DNA of 49,407 bases from Phycisphaerae bacterium (GCA_028285035.1 JANQQF010000023.1:1-49407), one strand, 5' to 3'. Shown: positions 8,073 through 16,468, numbered from the stretch's first letter. Numbers and translations: made by a program. Notes: generated from the letters alone by a model not told the origin.

Positions 8073-8104
8073 AAATGAGGTAGAGCTTATGCCCTACCTC
8101 ATTT
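8073..8104 (-). terminator. Stem-loop after the sugar-binding lipoprotein gene
   Basis: Eleven-base perfect arms AAATGAGGTAG (8073-8083) and CTACCTCATTT (8094-8104) with a 10-nt loop, between the binding-protein stop and the permease start. No long U-tract follows on the minus strand, so partial termination or 3'-end protection of the upstream cistron is more likely than complete termination. Confidence 0.55.
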
Positions 8105-8133
8105 AATTAACGTTTAACTGTCACACCACCTAA

Positions 8134-9615
8134 TCAGTCGTAGTAACCGTTTCGCTCCATGACATCTCGAACATCTTCAGCTGCTTGATCCAATGTTGTT
8201 TGAACATCGGCACCATTCGCCGCCATATCATTGATAGCCACTTCTAGCAATGAGAGAATCTCTGGCCACTCAGGCAACAAGGCTTGTGAGCGAGCATTTT
8301 CCAGAACTTCTGCCCCAACCGCCTGCAAGCCACCGTGAGCTTCGTTGACTTCTTCATCAGCCAGTACGGTCAAACGAACCGCCACGTTAGTATCCAGGGC
8401 TGGATCATCAGCCGCGAGTACAATTTCTTTCTCGATCTCTTCGTTCAAGAAGAATTTCATGTATTCCCACGCTGCATCCTGGTTCTTAGAGAACTGATTG
8501 ATCCCGACGTTCCAGATATGACCGTAAGAGGACGTACCTTTACCTTCCCAGCCTGGTACTTTAGCAAAGCCTGCGTTTTCGCACACGTCTGCTGGGTTAG
8601 TTTCACAATTTGTCCCACGACTGTACATCCACCACCAACCGGTGAACATCGCGGCGCGACCTTGGTTGTATTCTGCATTCGCTTCTTGCTCATTGAAGGC
8701 CACAGAGCTAGGTGCGGTATAGCCTTTGTTAACAAAGTCAATGTAGCGTTGGGTTGCTTCAACACCTTCAGCGTTGTTGAAAATCGGCTCAAAGTTCTCG
8801 TCAAACAGATCACCACCGTTGGACCAGAGCATGCTTTCCCAGACAAAGATGTTCTGACCACCACCAACCCCATAATACATCGAGACCGGGAAAATTTCAC
8901 TACCTTCAGCATCCGTCAAACCAGCTGCTTTAATGGCATCGGCTGCTGCTTCAAACTCTGCCCACGTTGTGGGTGGTTCGAGACCTAATTCGTCAAAAAT
9001 ATCTTGGCGATAGAACATCATGAAGGGGTGACCACGCAGGGGAAGACCGTAGCGGACTTCATTCAGATAGCCTTGTCCAGCTTGAAGATAGGCGTTTGGA
9101 TAGTTGTCCAGATCCCAGCCATCTTGTTCAATGTAGGTATCCAGAGGCTGGAGATAATTTTCAATACTTGGCCCCCAGGCATCTACATAGGCAATCAAAT
9201 CAAAGGCGGGTGAACCAGCGGTGACCTCAGCGATAATTTTACTTTGGAATTCGCCAAAGGGAGAGTCACCCCAATTGACAGTGATTCCGGTCAACTCTGT
9301 GAATTCCTCTGATCGCTTGTTCAAAGCGGCAAATTGGGGAGCGGTGGCACAGCAGATCAAGAAGTTCAGTTCAACGCCATCATAAGGTTTGCCAGGCGTA
9401 AGGCCGTAAGGCAATTCTTCCATCTCTTCTTCCATGGCCTCAACTTCAACAATCTTTTCGACTTCAACAGTTTCGACAACGGTCACTTCTTTTTCTACGA
9501 CAACTGTTTCCACAACCGTCACGGTTTCTGGCGCAGCTCCACAAGCTGATAACCCTAAAGCCAACAATGTCAGAATGGCGATCAACAACAATGTTCTTCT
9601 ACTCTTGGAAAACAT
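8134..9615 (-). CDS. Sugar ABC transporter substrate-binding lipoprotein
   Basis: 493 residues. The signal peptide ends in a lipobox (LLALGLSAC, Cys near residue 25), so the mature protein is lipid-anchored on the outer face of the membrane. A Val/Thr/Glu-rich linker (VVETVVVEKEVTVVETVE) follows, of the type seen in Chloroflexota binding proteins. The rest is a family-1 (MalE/UgpB-like) solute-binding fold with FRQDIFDELGLEPPTTWAEF and NQGRAAMFTGWWW, motifs that mark carbohydrate binders. The ATG at 9615 has AAGGAGGAAAA upstream. It is transcribed after the two double-SnoaL genes and before both permeases. The ligand is not readable; a sugar or sugar acid is inferred from the kinase in the operon. 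Confidence 0.93.
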   Translation of the reverse strand: MFSKSRRTLLLIAILTLLALGLSACGAAPETVTVVETVVVEKEVTVVETVEVEKIVEVEAMEEEMEELPYGLTPGKPYDGVELNFLICCATAPQFAALNKRSEEFTELTGITVNWGDSPFGEFQSKIIAEVTAGSPAFDLIAYVDAWGPSIENYLQPLDTYIEQDGWDLDNYPNAYLQAGQGYLNEVRYGLPLRGHPFMMFYRQDIFDELGLEPPTTWAEFEAAADAIKAAGLTDAEGSEIFPVSMYYGVGGGQNIFVWESMLWSNGGDLFDENFEPIFNNAEGVEATQRYIDFVNKGYTAPSSVAFNEQEANAEYNQGRAAMFTGWWWMYSRGTNCETNPADVCENAGFAKVPGWEGKGTSSYGHIWNVGINQFSKNQDAAWEYMKFFLNEEIEKEIVLAADDPALDTNVAVRLTVLADEEVNEAHGGLQAVGAEVLENARSQALLPEWPEILSLLEVAINDMAANGADVQTTLDQAAEDVRDVMERNGYYD

Positions 9616-9730
9616 TTTTCCTCCTTACCTTAATAATGGATAATTTTTTGATTTTGGTAGTAACATGATTTTCATCCTATTTTGCCAAATATCTTACACC
9701 TCCTTCTTTAGTCTCGATAAATTTGCTGCA

Positions 9731-10858
9731 TCACGGCAAATTCATTAAAAAACATCCACTCTCCACAATCTCACCAGCTTTGATGTGGTGTTGAGAAATA
9801 CCCCACATATAAATGGGTCTTCCTGTAGGCAGACCATAAACGCCAGCACCACGATGGGTGCCAGTGATGCTCCAACGTACTGAGGTTAAATAACCATCTT
9901 GCTCATTACCCATCCAATACAGATCATCGATATTCAGGTTTAAATCGGGAAATGTCGTGAGAATCGAGAGAATAAAAGATTGGTATTCGCCTCGACCATA
10001 GTAAACACGATTTGTTGAGCCGCGAAACCGAAGCGTCGGGGCGTAAGCGGTTCGCACTGTGCCCAACAGGCGGTTCCAGATGTTGTGGTAGGTGACGTGG
10101 ATGAAGTCAGCAACATCAAATCCGCCAGAGTCCTGTCGCATCTTATATTCGGGCTTGCCTTGCCCTAGTAGTCGTTCAGGCTCACCAAAGCGTTGATCCT
10201 TTAGACTGTCCTTGTCGAGCTGATTACCAAACTCACGTGCCTTTTCTCGTAGGTCAAAGCCAAGTTGCTGTATCAAGCTCGCCGTATCATAAACCACCCA
10301 CTCTTCGAAAATTTCATTCTCCAAAGCGATGCAATTGGCGATACACCACAATGTCACACTTTGCCCCGTCGGTGCCCCATAACGGCTGTAGCCGGTATTG
10401 TGCCCCCTAATCACTGTGCGATGGGAGGTATGAAAACCAACCTCATCGTCGCCCGCCCAGACAATTTCGTCTGCATAGAGCCGGACATCAGGAAAAGCAT
10501 TTACAGTATAGACTGTGTCAGCCACGATTTTATCTCGGCCATATTGCAGGCCATAGTCATCGACTACCCTGGAGTTGTGGCGATAGGTATCATAGATGTA
10601 ACCAATATCTTTCTCTTCCCAAATACGATGGGTGATACGAACGATATAGTCAATGATATCAACATATTCATCCTCAAACCCTTGCATACTGTGGCGTCGT
10701 TTAGTGCCAGGATGAAGGAAAAGTCGATCAGTCCCACCTTTTTCAGCGAGGGAGATGGAAAAATCTGTTGGCATGACACGAGGTTCACCTTTGGGGCGCA
10801 TCAAATGCGTTTTTTCTTTAGCCTTAGTTGGCTGTTCCTCTTTTTTTGAAGCCATCAT
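9731..10858 (-). CDS. SnoaL-like protein with two tandem domains (second copy)
   Basis: 375 residues. A charged, probably disordered N-terminal extension of about 55 residues (KKEEQPTKAKEKTHL) precedes two SnoaL-like NTF2-fold units. Unit 1 opens with SMQGFEDEYVDIIDYIVR and IWEEKDIGYIYDTY and carries DEIVWAGDDEVGFHTSHR. Unit 2 opens near residue 230 with DVADFIHVTYHNIWNRLL and has DLYWMGNEQDGYLTSVRWSI. It is closely similar to the product of the gene 21 bp upstream, so the pair arose by tandem duplication, and it resembles the copy at 3732. AAGGAA precedes the ATG. Family members act on polyketide or terpenoid-like carbonyl compounds; what they do in a sugar-import operon is unknown. Confidence 0.83.
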   Translation of the reverse strand: MMASKKEEQPTKAKEKTHLMRPKGEPRVMPTDFSISLAEKGGTDRLFLHPGTKRRHSMQGFEDEYVDIIDYIVRITHRIWEEKDIGYIYDTYRHNSRVVDDYGLQYGRDKIVADTVYTVNAFPDVRLYADEIVWAGDDEVGFHTSHRTVIRGHNTGYSRYGAPTGQSVTLWCIANCIALENEIFEEWVVYDTASLIQQLGFDLREKAREFGNQLDKDSLKDQRFGEPERLLGQGKPEYKMRQDSGGFDVADFIHVTYHNIWNRLLGTVRTAYAPTLRFRGSTNRVYYGRGEYQSFILSILTTFPDLNLNIDDLYWMGNEQDGYLTSVRWSITGTHRGAGVYGLPTGRPIYMWGISQHHIKAGEIVESGCFLMNLP

Positions 10859-10879
10859 ATTTCCTTATTAAAGGTCTCT

Positions 10880-12022
10880 TTAGAATGGAATAACATCCGA
10901 TGCATCTATGGCTGGCGGCACATAAAGCTGTTGCAATAAGGCCAACTCATCAAAAATCATCCACTCTTCGACGAACTTTCCATTTTTCACCAAAAAGTGG
11001 CTGATGACCATAATCCGTATACGTTTGCCTGTGGGCGAGCCATATTTGCCATACCCACGATGCGTGCCCTCAAAACTCCACCGACAAGCGACCCGATAGC
11101 CTTCATCATCATTGCCTAGCCAGTAAAGATGATCAATGAGCAGGTGACCATCTGGGAAAGGAATCAACCAATCCATCATATGGGCCAAATAGTTACTTCG
11201 GCCATAAATTTCTTTACTGGGACAGGTGTGACACTGGAAGGTCTCGATAAAGTAATCATCGAGCTTGTTAAACAGTCGCCAGTTCCAGATTTCGTGCATG
11301 GCTTGTCGAATAAAGTGTTCAATATCAAATTCGTTAGAGGTTTGTGATTCGTAAATCGGAGGGACATCTTGGCCTTGCAGACGTTCAATTGCCCCAAAGG
11401 TTTCGGGCGTGGCACCATCAGGGATCGGCTGTTGAGCTAAATCGGCCACGACCTGCTGAGGATTAAAGCCAAGTTGACGAATCATGCTTAGCTCATCACG
11501 GACGACCCATTCCTCAGAGATTCGATTCGCTTTAACAACACAGTTAGCAATAACCTGATAGACCACTTGTTTGCCGGTTGGCGGGCCATAACGGGTGTAG
11601 CCCGTATTTGTGCCAATGATCGTCATCCGATGGGAGGTATGGAAGCCATCTTGATCATTCCCCGCCCAAATCACATCATCGGCATAAAGTTTGCGATCAG
11701 GAAAGGCAGCCAAGGCATTGATTGAGCTAACGATCCAGGCTTCGCGACCATAGACCAAGCCCTCTGCAGTGTGCATTTTGGCGTTGTGGATGTAGTGGGT
11801 ATAAATCAGCCCCATCCCCCGCCCTTCCCATATTTTGTGGGTAGAACGGATGATGTAATCGACAATGTCAACATAATCGTCATCAAAGCCTTGCAAACTC
11901 TGGCGACGACCGGAACCAGCCTCAACATTAATTTGGCTGATGTCTGGTCGGTCCATGAGAGTTGTTATGTTAGATTTGGGAGGGGTAGAAGATGATTGGG
12001 GATCTGTTTTTTTCTTCGCCAT
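10880..12022 (-). CDS. SnoaL-like protein with two tandem domains (first copy)
   Basis: 380 residues from the ATG at 12022, preferred over an in-frame TTG at 12061 because AAGGTG lies just upstream of the ATG. The N-terminus is lysine-rich and unstructured. Unit 1 starts SLQGFDDDYVDIVDYIIR with IWEGRGMGLIYTHY and DVIWAGNDQDGFHTSHR. Unit 2 starts near residue 225 with DIEHFIRQAMHEIWNWRL and contains HLYWLGNDDEGYRVACRW. The duplicated-domain layout and the shared QGF...Y.D..DYI...IWE signature tie it to the copies at 9731 and 3732. It is the first gene of the leftward importer operon, divergent from the HTH/receiver gene. Catalytic residues are not assignable. Confidence 0.83.
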   Translation of the reverse strand: MAKKKTDPQSSSTPPKSNITTLMDRPDISQINVEAGSGRRQSLQGFDDDYVDIVDYIIRSTHKIWEGRGMGLIYTHYIHNAKMHTAEGLVYGREAWIVSSINALAAFPDRKLYADDVIWAGNDQDGFHTSHRMTIIGTNTGYTRYGPPTGKQVVYQVIANCVVKANRISEEWVVRDELSMIRQLGFNPQQVVADLAQQPIPDGATPETFGAIERLQGQDVPPIYESQTSNEFDIEHFIRQAMHEIWNWRLFNKLDDYFIETFQCHTCPSKEIYGRSNYLAHMMDWLIPFPDGHLLIDHLYWLGNDDEGYRVACRWSFEGTHRGYGKYGSPTGKRIRIMVISHFLVKNGKFVEEWMIFDELALLQQLYVPPAIDASDVIPF

Positions 12023-12146
12023 CAAGCCAGCACCTTTGCTTTGGAACGCCTGATTTTTCAATATATTATCATCCTACTACAGAGTATTGGCCCTGAATAG
12101 AGGTTTTTTCCTCAATTTTCCCAAATTTTTCCCGCATTTCTGGGCA

Positions 12147-12155
12147 TGGTATAAT
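12147..12155 (+). promoter_or_regulatory. Extended -10 promoter, probably giving a near-leaderless mRNA
   Basis: TGG followed by a perfect TATAAT (12150-12155) forms an extended -10 element without a recognisable -35. Transcription should start near 12161-12163, only a few bases before the ATG at 12166, and no Shine-Dalgarno is present. The upstream GTG at 12157 would then lie outside the transcript. Confidence 0.6.
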
Positions 12156-12165
12156 CGTGGCTACT

Positions 12166-13428
12166 ATGTCTAACCAATCCCCAACGGCGAGTTTTGAGGA
12201 GTTTTCGGAATGGATTAATGAGGTCCTCAAAAATCTCTACGACTCCGTTTACTTACAAAGTCACCCGCTAACAGAGGTACTCGTCTCCTCCACAACCGAT
12301 ACAGCCCACCGCAGCCAAACCTTACGACGCATCATGCTTGAAGCGATCCGCACCCTTTATCCGCAGGGCCAAGTTTCAACCCAATCACCAGATTGGCGAT
12401 CGTATAAAATTCTGGAGCTAAGATATGTACAGGGCTTGAATTGGGTAGAAGTGATGGATAAGTTAGGCTTGAGCAAGAGTCACTACTATCGTACGCATAC
12501 TCTGGCCTTGGAGGCTGTAGCCCAAATGCTCTGGGAGAAAAGCCATCACCCGCCCCCTGAACTACAGGAAATATCTGAGCCTGAGATCAAAACACGGGTC
12601 GATGAGGCTCAAATTGATATCAAACATCTCATCGCCCAAGCTGATTGGCAAGCCATCAATATCACTGCAATTTTGGATAAGCTCAAGCCTGTCATTATCC
12701 CGCTGGCCCAGGCAAAAATGGTTGATCTGATCTTTGAAATCAACCGGCCCTTTACGATCTTGCACGCGGATCGAGTTATGTTACGGCAGGCAATTCTCAA
12801 CATTTTGACCTACGCCTTAGATATTGGGGCGGGGGGGCGAGTAACCGTAACTGACACTGTGTCGAACCGCGAGGCGGGGCTTTCTTTACAGGTTTGGCGG
12901 GGAGATAGTCAAATCCAACTGCTACCGACTCGGCCTCGGCAGGGGCTCGGTCTTGAAATCGGAGAACAACTACTTCAGGAGATGCGTGGCTTATTGGCAA
13001 TCAACACCGAAGGGGAAAATTATTGGCAAGCTCGCTTGATTTGGTCCACCTCAAAGTGTGGAATGCTATTAGTGGTTGACGACAATGCGGGCTTGGTTGA
13101 TCTTTTTCGTCGTTATTTGGCGGGAACACCTTGGCAGATTATCGGGGCGGTCAATGGCATTGAAGCTCGGCAGCAAATTGAAGCGAAACAACCAGACATT
13201 ATCATTTTAGATGTGATGATGCCCGGTGAAGATGGTTGGGAGCTATTGACTGACTTTAAAGATAGGGATGATCTACAGAATACCCCTATCATCATTTGTT
13301 CGGTGCTCAATGAGCCACAATTGGCTCAAAATCTAGGGGCAACAGCCTATCTCCCTAAGCCGGTGACCCACCAAGCACTACTTCGGTTGTTGAGGCCGTG
13401 GAGTCAAGTTGGTGCCACGCTGGATTGA
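12166..13428 (+). CDS. Sigma-like HTH, degenerate HATPase and receiver-domain regulator
   Basis: 420 residues from the ATG at 12166; a GTG at 12157 is in frame but lies at or before the predicted transcription start. The N-terminal 130 residues end in a sigma-region-4-like HTH (YKILELRYVQGLNWVEVMD then LGLSKSHYYRTHTLALEA). Residues about 170-295 resemble a histidine-kinase ATPase domain: HADRVMLRQAILNILTYALD is an N-box-like segment, but the usual G-boxes are poor. A C-terminal receiver domain follows, with LLVVDDNAG, the phospho-acceptor in DIIILDVMMPGEDGW and the conserved lysine in YLPKPV. The architecture recalls Chloroflexota regulators. It converges with the hybrid kinase gene and their coding ends overlap by 74 bp. 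DNA-binding output is inferred. Confidence 0.8.
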   Translation: MSNQSPTASFEEFSEWINEVLKNLYDSVYLQSHPLTEVLVSSTTDTAHRSQTLRRIMLEAIRTLYPQGQVSTQSPDWRSYKILELRYVQGLNWVEVMDKLGLSKSHYYRTHTLALEAVAQMLWEKSHHPPPELQEISEPEIKTRVDEAQIDIKHLIAQADWQAINITAILDKLKPVIIPLAQAKMVDLIFEINRPFTILHADRVMLRQAILNILTYALDIGAGGRVTVTDTVSNREAGLSLQVWRGDSQIQLLPTRPRQGLGLEIGEQLLQEMRGLLAINTEGENYWQARLIWSTSKCGMLLVVDDNAGLVDLFRRYLAGTPWQIIGAVNGIEARQQIEAKQPDIIILDVMMPGEDGWELLTDFKDRDDLQNTPIIICSVLNEPQLAQNLGATAYLPKPVTHQALLRLLRPWSQVGATLD

Positions 13429-15589
13429 GTGCCTGAAAAATACCAACAAATGTTTGGGCCATCTCATTCATCTCAAATTGACGCGGCCTAAAAATCCGCA
13501 TCCCTTCAACTGATTTCGCCTCAAATTGATTAGGTGGTTCGGCGGAAACGATAATTACGGGAATCTTTGCTAAGTCTGAATCTTGGGCGAGTTGTTCTAG
13601 CACCCCCTGCCCATCCAAGTCAGGCATGATCAAATCAAGCAAAATCAAATCAGGTTGAGTGTATCTAGCCTGCTCTAAGACCTCAACCCCATTATACGCG
13701 TGAATACATGCTTGAATCGTGGGATGACTAATCAACATTCGCTCAAATAGTTCAACCACTTCAGGCTTGTCATCAGCAATCAACACACGTTTAACGGGAA
13801 TCTCCAATTTATCAATCTCAGCCAACAGACGCTCGCGAGAGACAGGTTTGGTCAGAAATTCCTGAGTACCTAACATCAGGGCGGCCCAGCGTCCGCTGGG
13901 CAAGGGGCAATTGATGACCAAACAAGTTTTAGGAAGCAGGTCTAAATTTACCGCATCCGAAGCCATCAGATCAACCTCCTCCGCAATCAAGGCGATCGCT
14001 TTTGTTTGATCAGCCAATGTAATGCCCATCGCAAGGGTTTCAGCCCCGATCACATGATATCCATCCAAATACCGTTGCACGACCAAAGGCACCTTGGAGT
14101 CGCGATGGACCACAACGATGATCCGTTCGGTTGAGCGTAAAGGAATAGGGGGTAACGTTCGAGCTTCATCCGAGAGAGGGGTTTCTAGAACACGCACGAT
14201 GGGCAAGGTAAACCAAAAAGTAGAGCCTTGCCCGACCTGACTTTCAACGCCCATTTCACCGCCATGCAAAACCACAAATTTGTGACTGATGGGTAATCCC
14301 AATCCGGTACCACTATGCCAGGTGGAGAGCGGTTGATCTGTTGAGCGAAACTCTTCAAATATTTTTGTTAAATCTTGCTCGGGAATGCCTGGGCCGGTGT
14401 CCTTCACTTGAATTGACACAATTTGATCCTGTTGTTGAGCAATGACCTCAATGCTCCCTTTCTCTGTAAACCGAGCAGCATTGACCAACAGATTGAGCAG
14501 AACTTGGCGAATGCGTAGACGATCTGCCCAAACTTGGGGCAAATCAGGGGCGATATCAGTGTTCAATATCAAGCCCTTTGCCGTGATATAATCGTGCATC
14601 ATACTCACGGCCTCGGTAATGACACTCGTCAAATTAATTCGATCACGTACTAAGGTCGTTTTCCCCGCCTCAATTCGCCCCAAATCCAACACATCATCGA
14701 CCAGGGCCAATAGATGCTGGGCACTGTGATAAATCGAATTCATATCCCCGCGATAGACACGTGGTAAAGTCGTTCCTTCATAGCTTTCGGGGGACGTCAT
14801 CATAATTTCGCTAAAGCCCACAATCAGATTAAGGGGGGTGCGTAATTCGTGACTCAAGTTGTTCACAAACTCCGTCTTAAATTGCTCGGCCTCGTCTGCC
14901 ACCCGCCACGCCGCCACTAAATCGGCGTTGGCTCGTTCTAATTGGTAATTCGCTTGATCTAGATTTTTCCGCATTTGCATTAATGAGGCCCGATGTTGCC
15001 GGGTTTCTTCTAGATTGGCGGTTGCTTGATTTAAGCTGGTCAGCGACCATTGTATGGTGGTTAACAAAGCTCGGGTAATTACCCAGCCCATAAACAAAGT
15101 AATCGCCCCGGCTAAAGGGATAAGTGATAGGTAAACCACCGGAAACACATCGGCCAGAGGCCCCTGTGTAAAGTAAAGCATCAACAAAATGATCAGACCT
15201 TCACTTAAGCCACCAATGGTCCAGTTCATCGTAATCATTGCCATCAAAGGGAGTAAGGCATAAAAGAACGAAATTTCTGGAATTTTGAGCAAAATCAGGG
15301 CCAGACTAATCGTTATCATCAGCCCGGCTTGCCATACAATTTGCGCCAGCAGAAGATATTTAGGCACAAGCCACCAGGTTACGAAGCAGGTTAACATCAA
15401 AACTGGGGTAATGATCAAGACTTCATCTTCAATTGAAGCAGGAAATAACACAACAAAAACAAAAAAGGCCCAGATCACAAAAATTAAGCCAATAAAAAAA
15501 ATCACAGTTTGCAAAGCCGATTGCAACAAATCCGTAATTGAGTCAACCAACCCGTTGTCCATTTTCATCATCAATTCTGACTGCTGCAT
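13355..15589 (-). CDS. Membrane hybrid histidine kinase with C-terminal receiver
   Basis: 744 residues from the ATG at 15589; an upstream in-frame TTG (15604) lacks better support. About six hydrophobic segments fill residues 25-180, followed by a coiled coil (about 185-235). The dimerisation/phosphoacceptor motif is SHELRTPLN with His247. The ATPase domain has LLNLLVNAARFTEKG (N box), DTGPGIP (G1) and GTGLGLPIS (G2). Then comes a receiver-like region of about 110 residues lacking the acidic pocket (IIVVVHRDSKVP), and a canonical receiver VLIADDKPEVV...LILLDLIMPDLDG. It should autophosphorylate and relay to its own receiver or to the neighbouring receiver protein. The input is membrane-associated but no sensory domain is recognisable. 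Its last 74 bp overlap the convergent regulator gene. Confidence 0.88.
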   Translation of the reverse strand: MQQSELMMKMDNGLVDSITDLLQSALQTVIFFIGLIFVIWAFFVFVVLFPASIEDEVLIITPVLMLTCFVTWWLVPKYLLLAQIVWQAGLMITISLALILLKIPEISFFYALLPLMAMITMNWTIGGLSEGLIILLMLYFTQGPLADVFPVVYLSLIPLAGAITLFMGWVITRALLTTIQWSLTSLNQATANLEETRQHRASLMQMRKNLDQANYQLERANADLVAAWRVADEAEQFKTEFVNNLSHELRTPLNLIVGFSEIMMTSPESYEGTTLPRVYRGDMNSIYHSAQHLLALVDDVLDLGRIEAGKTTLVRDRINLTSVITEAVSMMHDYITAKGLILNTDIAPDLPQVWADRLRIRQVLLNLLVNAARFTEKGSIEVIAQQQDQIVSIQVKDTGPGIPEQDLTKIFEEFRSTDQPLSTWHSGTGLGLPISHKFVVLHGGEMGVESQVGQGSTFWFTLPIVRVLETPLSDEARTLPPIPLRSTERIIVVVHRDSKVPLVVQRYLDGYHVIGAETLAMGITLADQTKAIALIAEEVDLMASDAVNLDLLPKTCLVINCPLPSGRWAALMLGTQEFLTKPVSRERLLAEIDKLEIPVKRVLIADDKPEVVELFERMLISHPTIQACIHAYNGVEVLEQARYTQPDLILLDLIMPDLDGQGVLEQLAQDSDLAKIPVIIVSAEPPNQFEAKSVEGMRIFRPRQFEMNEMAQTFVGIFQALNPAWHQLDSTASTTEVVLGGSPA

Positions 15590-15621
15590 GTTACCCCCAA
15601 ACAAAAAAGCTTATCGAACAA

Positions 15622-15858
15622 CTATGTTCGAAATCGATTAATCACTTGCTCAGCAAGCGAGGCTTGATGCTGATAACTTTCGGGCAGGATGGTATCATCC
15701 AGCTTGGCCCACTTCAATTTAGCGCCTGTCAAATCAGCGTCCATGAGATCAGCTCCACGTAAATCAGCACCTTTAAACTCAGGCATCCGCTCAGAGGCTC
15801 TGGCAGCTTGAATTTGCTGGACAACATTCTTTCGGGTTAAGGTGGTCATTGTGGTCAT
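15622..15858 (-). CDS. Small pentapeptide-repeat protein
   Basis: 78 residues. The middle holds four to five A(D/K)LxG-type repeats (FKGADLRGADLMDADLTGAKLKWAKL), enough for about one coil of the right-handed quadrilateral helix. The C-terminal 25 residues are non-repetitive. It is much shorter than most pentapeptide proteins and may be a protein-interaction module. It lies about 30 bp upstream of the hybrid kinase gene in the same direction, so co-expression is likely. No good Shine-Dalgarno is seen; the start could be the ATG at 15858 or 15849. Confidence 0.65.
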   Translation of the reverse strand: MTTMTTLTRKNVVQQIQAARASERMPEFKGADLRGADLMDADLTGAKLKWAKLDDTILPESYQHQASLAEQVINRFRT

Positions 15859-15912
15859 TAGCTGATGATCTGGTTAATTTTCAGAAAAGACAACTAGACT
15901 TTAAGAATGAAA

Positions 15913-15964
15913 TATAGGAGTCCCAAAGTGTATGCCCAAAGCTTTTTTGGGATGGACTCCTATA
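15913..15964. repeat. Long intergenic inverted repeat
   Basis: Perfect 11-bp arms TATAGGAGTCC (15913-15923) and GGACTCCTATA (15954-15964). Inside, CCCAAAGC next to TTTTTTGGG forms a second small hairpin. It lies just after the end of the first selenoprotein OsmC gene (16004) on its 3' side and could act as a transcript end or a palindromic repeat. Confidence 0.55.
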
Positions 15965-16003
15965 ATCAAAGCTTTTTTTGAGAAGCACAAACTAAACTTC
16001 TTC

Positions 16004-16468
16004 CTATTCTACCCGTTCCCAAATGATTTGGTAATCTGGCACCGCCGCCTTAATCAAGCTATCCACTGGGCAATATCGCTCCACCAATTCGGTCAAGCGA
16101 GCAAACTTTTTATCTGTTTCGCTGGTCTTGAGGCGCACATTGAGCCGAACCGCTTTGTAATGCACCGGCACTTCAGCCTCACCTTTACGCCCCCGCGTAT
16201 CAAGCGTGCCCTCAGCGTGGGTTTCTAGATCACTGTACTCAAAGCGAATTTTTGCGGCCATCCTGGCCGTTGAAACATTCACTCAGGCACAGAGCGCAGC
16301 CAGGATATACTCCAGCGGCGATGGCCCTTTATTTTCCCCACCTCGCGACGGCGGCTCATCCGAAATGACCGGCTCCAAATCCCGAATTTGAATTTGGGAC
16401 GCACTATGTGTCAACATTTTACCACTGGCTCGATTGACTACAATCGAGTCTTTTGTATCGTTAATCAT
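16004..16468 (-). CDS. OsmC-family selenoprotein (UGA-encoded Sec62), copy 1
   Basis: 154 residues when the in-frame TGA at 16283-16285 is read as selenocysteine 62. Residues 1-61 (ending GPSPLEYILAALCA) and 63-154 (VNVSTARMAAKIRF... to WERVE) are the two halves of one OsmC domain in the same frame, with no frameshift. The family motif here is normally LLAALGxC, and the TGA falls exactly on that reactive cysteine. The second family cysteine is kept at Cys133 (ERYCPVDSL), so a Sec-Cys peroxidatic pair is possible. OsmC/Ohr proteins reduce organic hydroperoxides. A SECIS-like hairpin follows the UGA. AAGGAGA precedes the ATG. It lies directly behind an alpha/beta hydrolase gene, like the paralogue at 24480. 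A pseudogene is unlikely given the paralogous UGA. Confidence 0.9.
16251..16275 (-). promoter_or_regulatory. Bacterial SECIS-like hairpin of OsmC selenoprotein 1
   Basis: On the mRNA strand, 18 nt after the UGA, the loop AGGAU (16260-16264) is closed by the perfect stem CGGCC (16265-16269) with GGCCG (16255-16259). A lower UUU/AAA helix (16273-16275 with 16251-16253) extends it. The distance and the G within the first two loop positions match the known bacterial SECIS pattern recognised by SelB. Confidence 0.82.

Noticed and set aside
8457..8912. Long open frames on the opposite strand or other frames of the binding-protein gene.
   Set aside because: They lie wholly inside a clear binding-protein gene, match no family and lack ribosome-binding sites.
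10265..10849. A 194-codon plus-strand frame opposite the second SnoaL-like gene.
   Set aside because: It is the mirror of a gene with clear homology and a good Shine-Dalgarno; the product looks random.
16004..16468. Reading the OsmC gene as a pseudogene or as two small adjacent genes.
   Set aside because: Both halves are intact, in one frame, and match a single domain. The paralogue at 24480 has the UGA at the same codon, and a SECIS-like hairpin follows in both.
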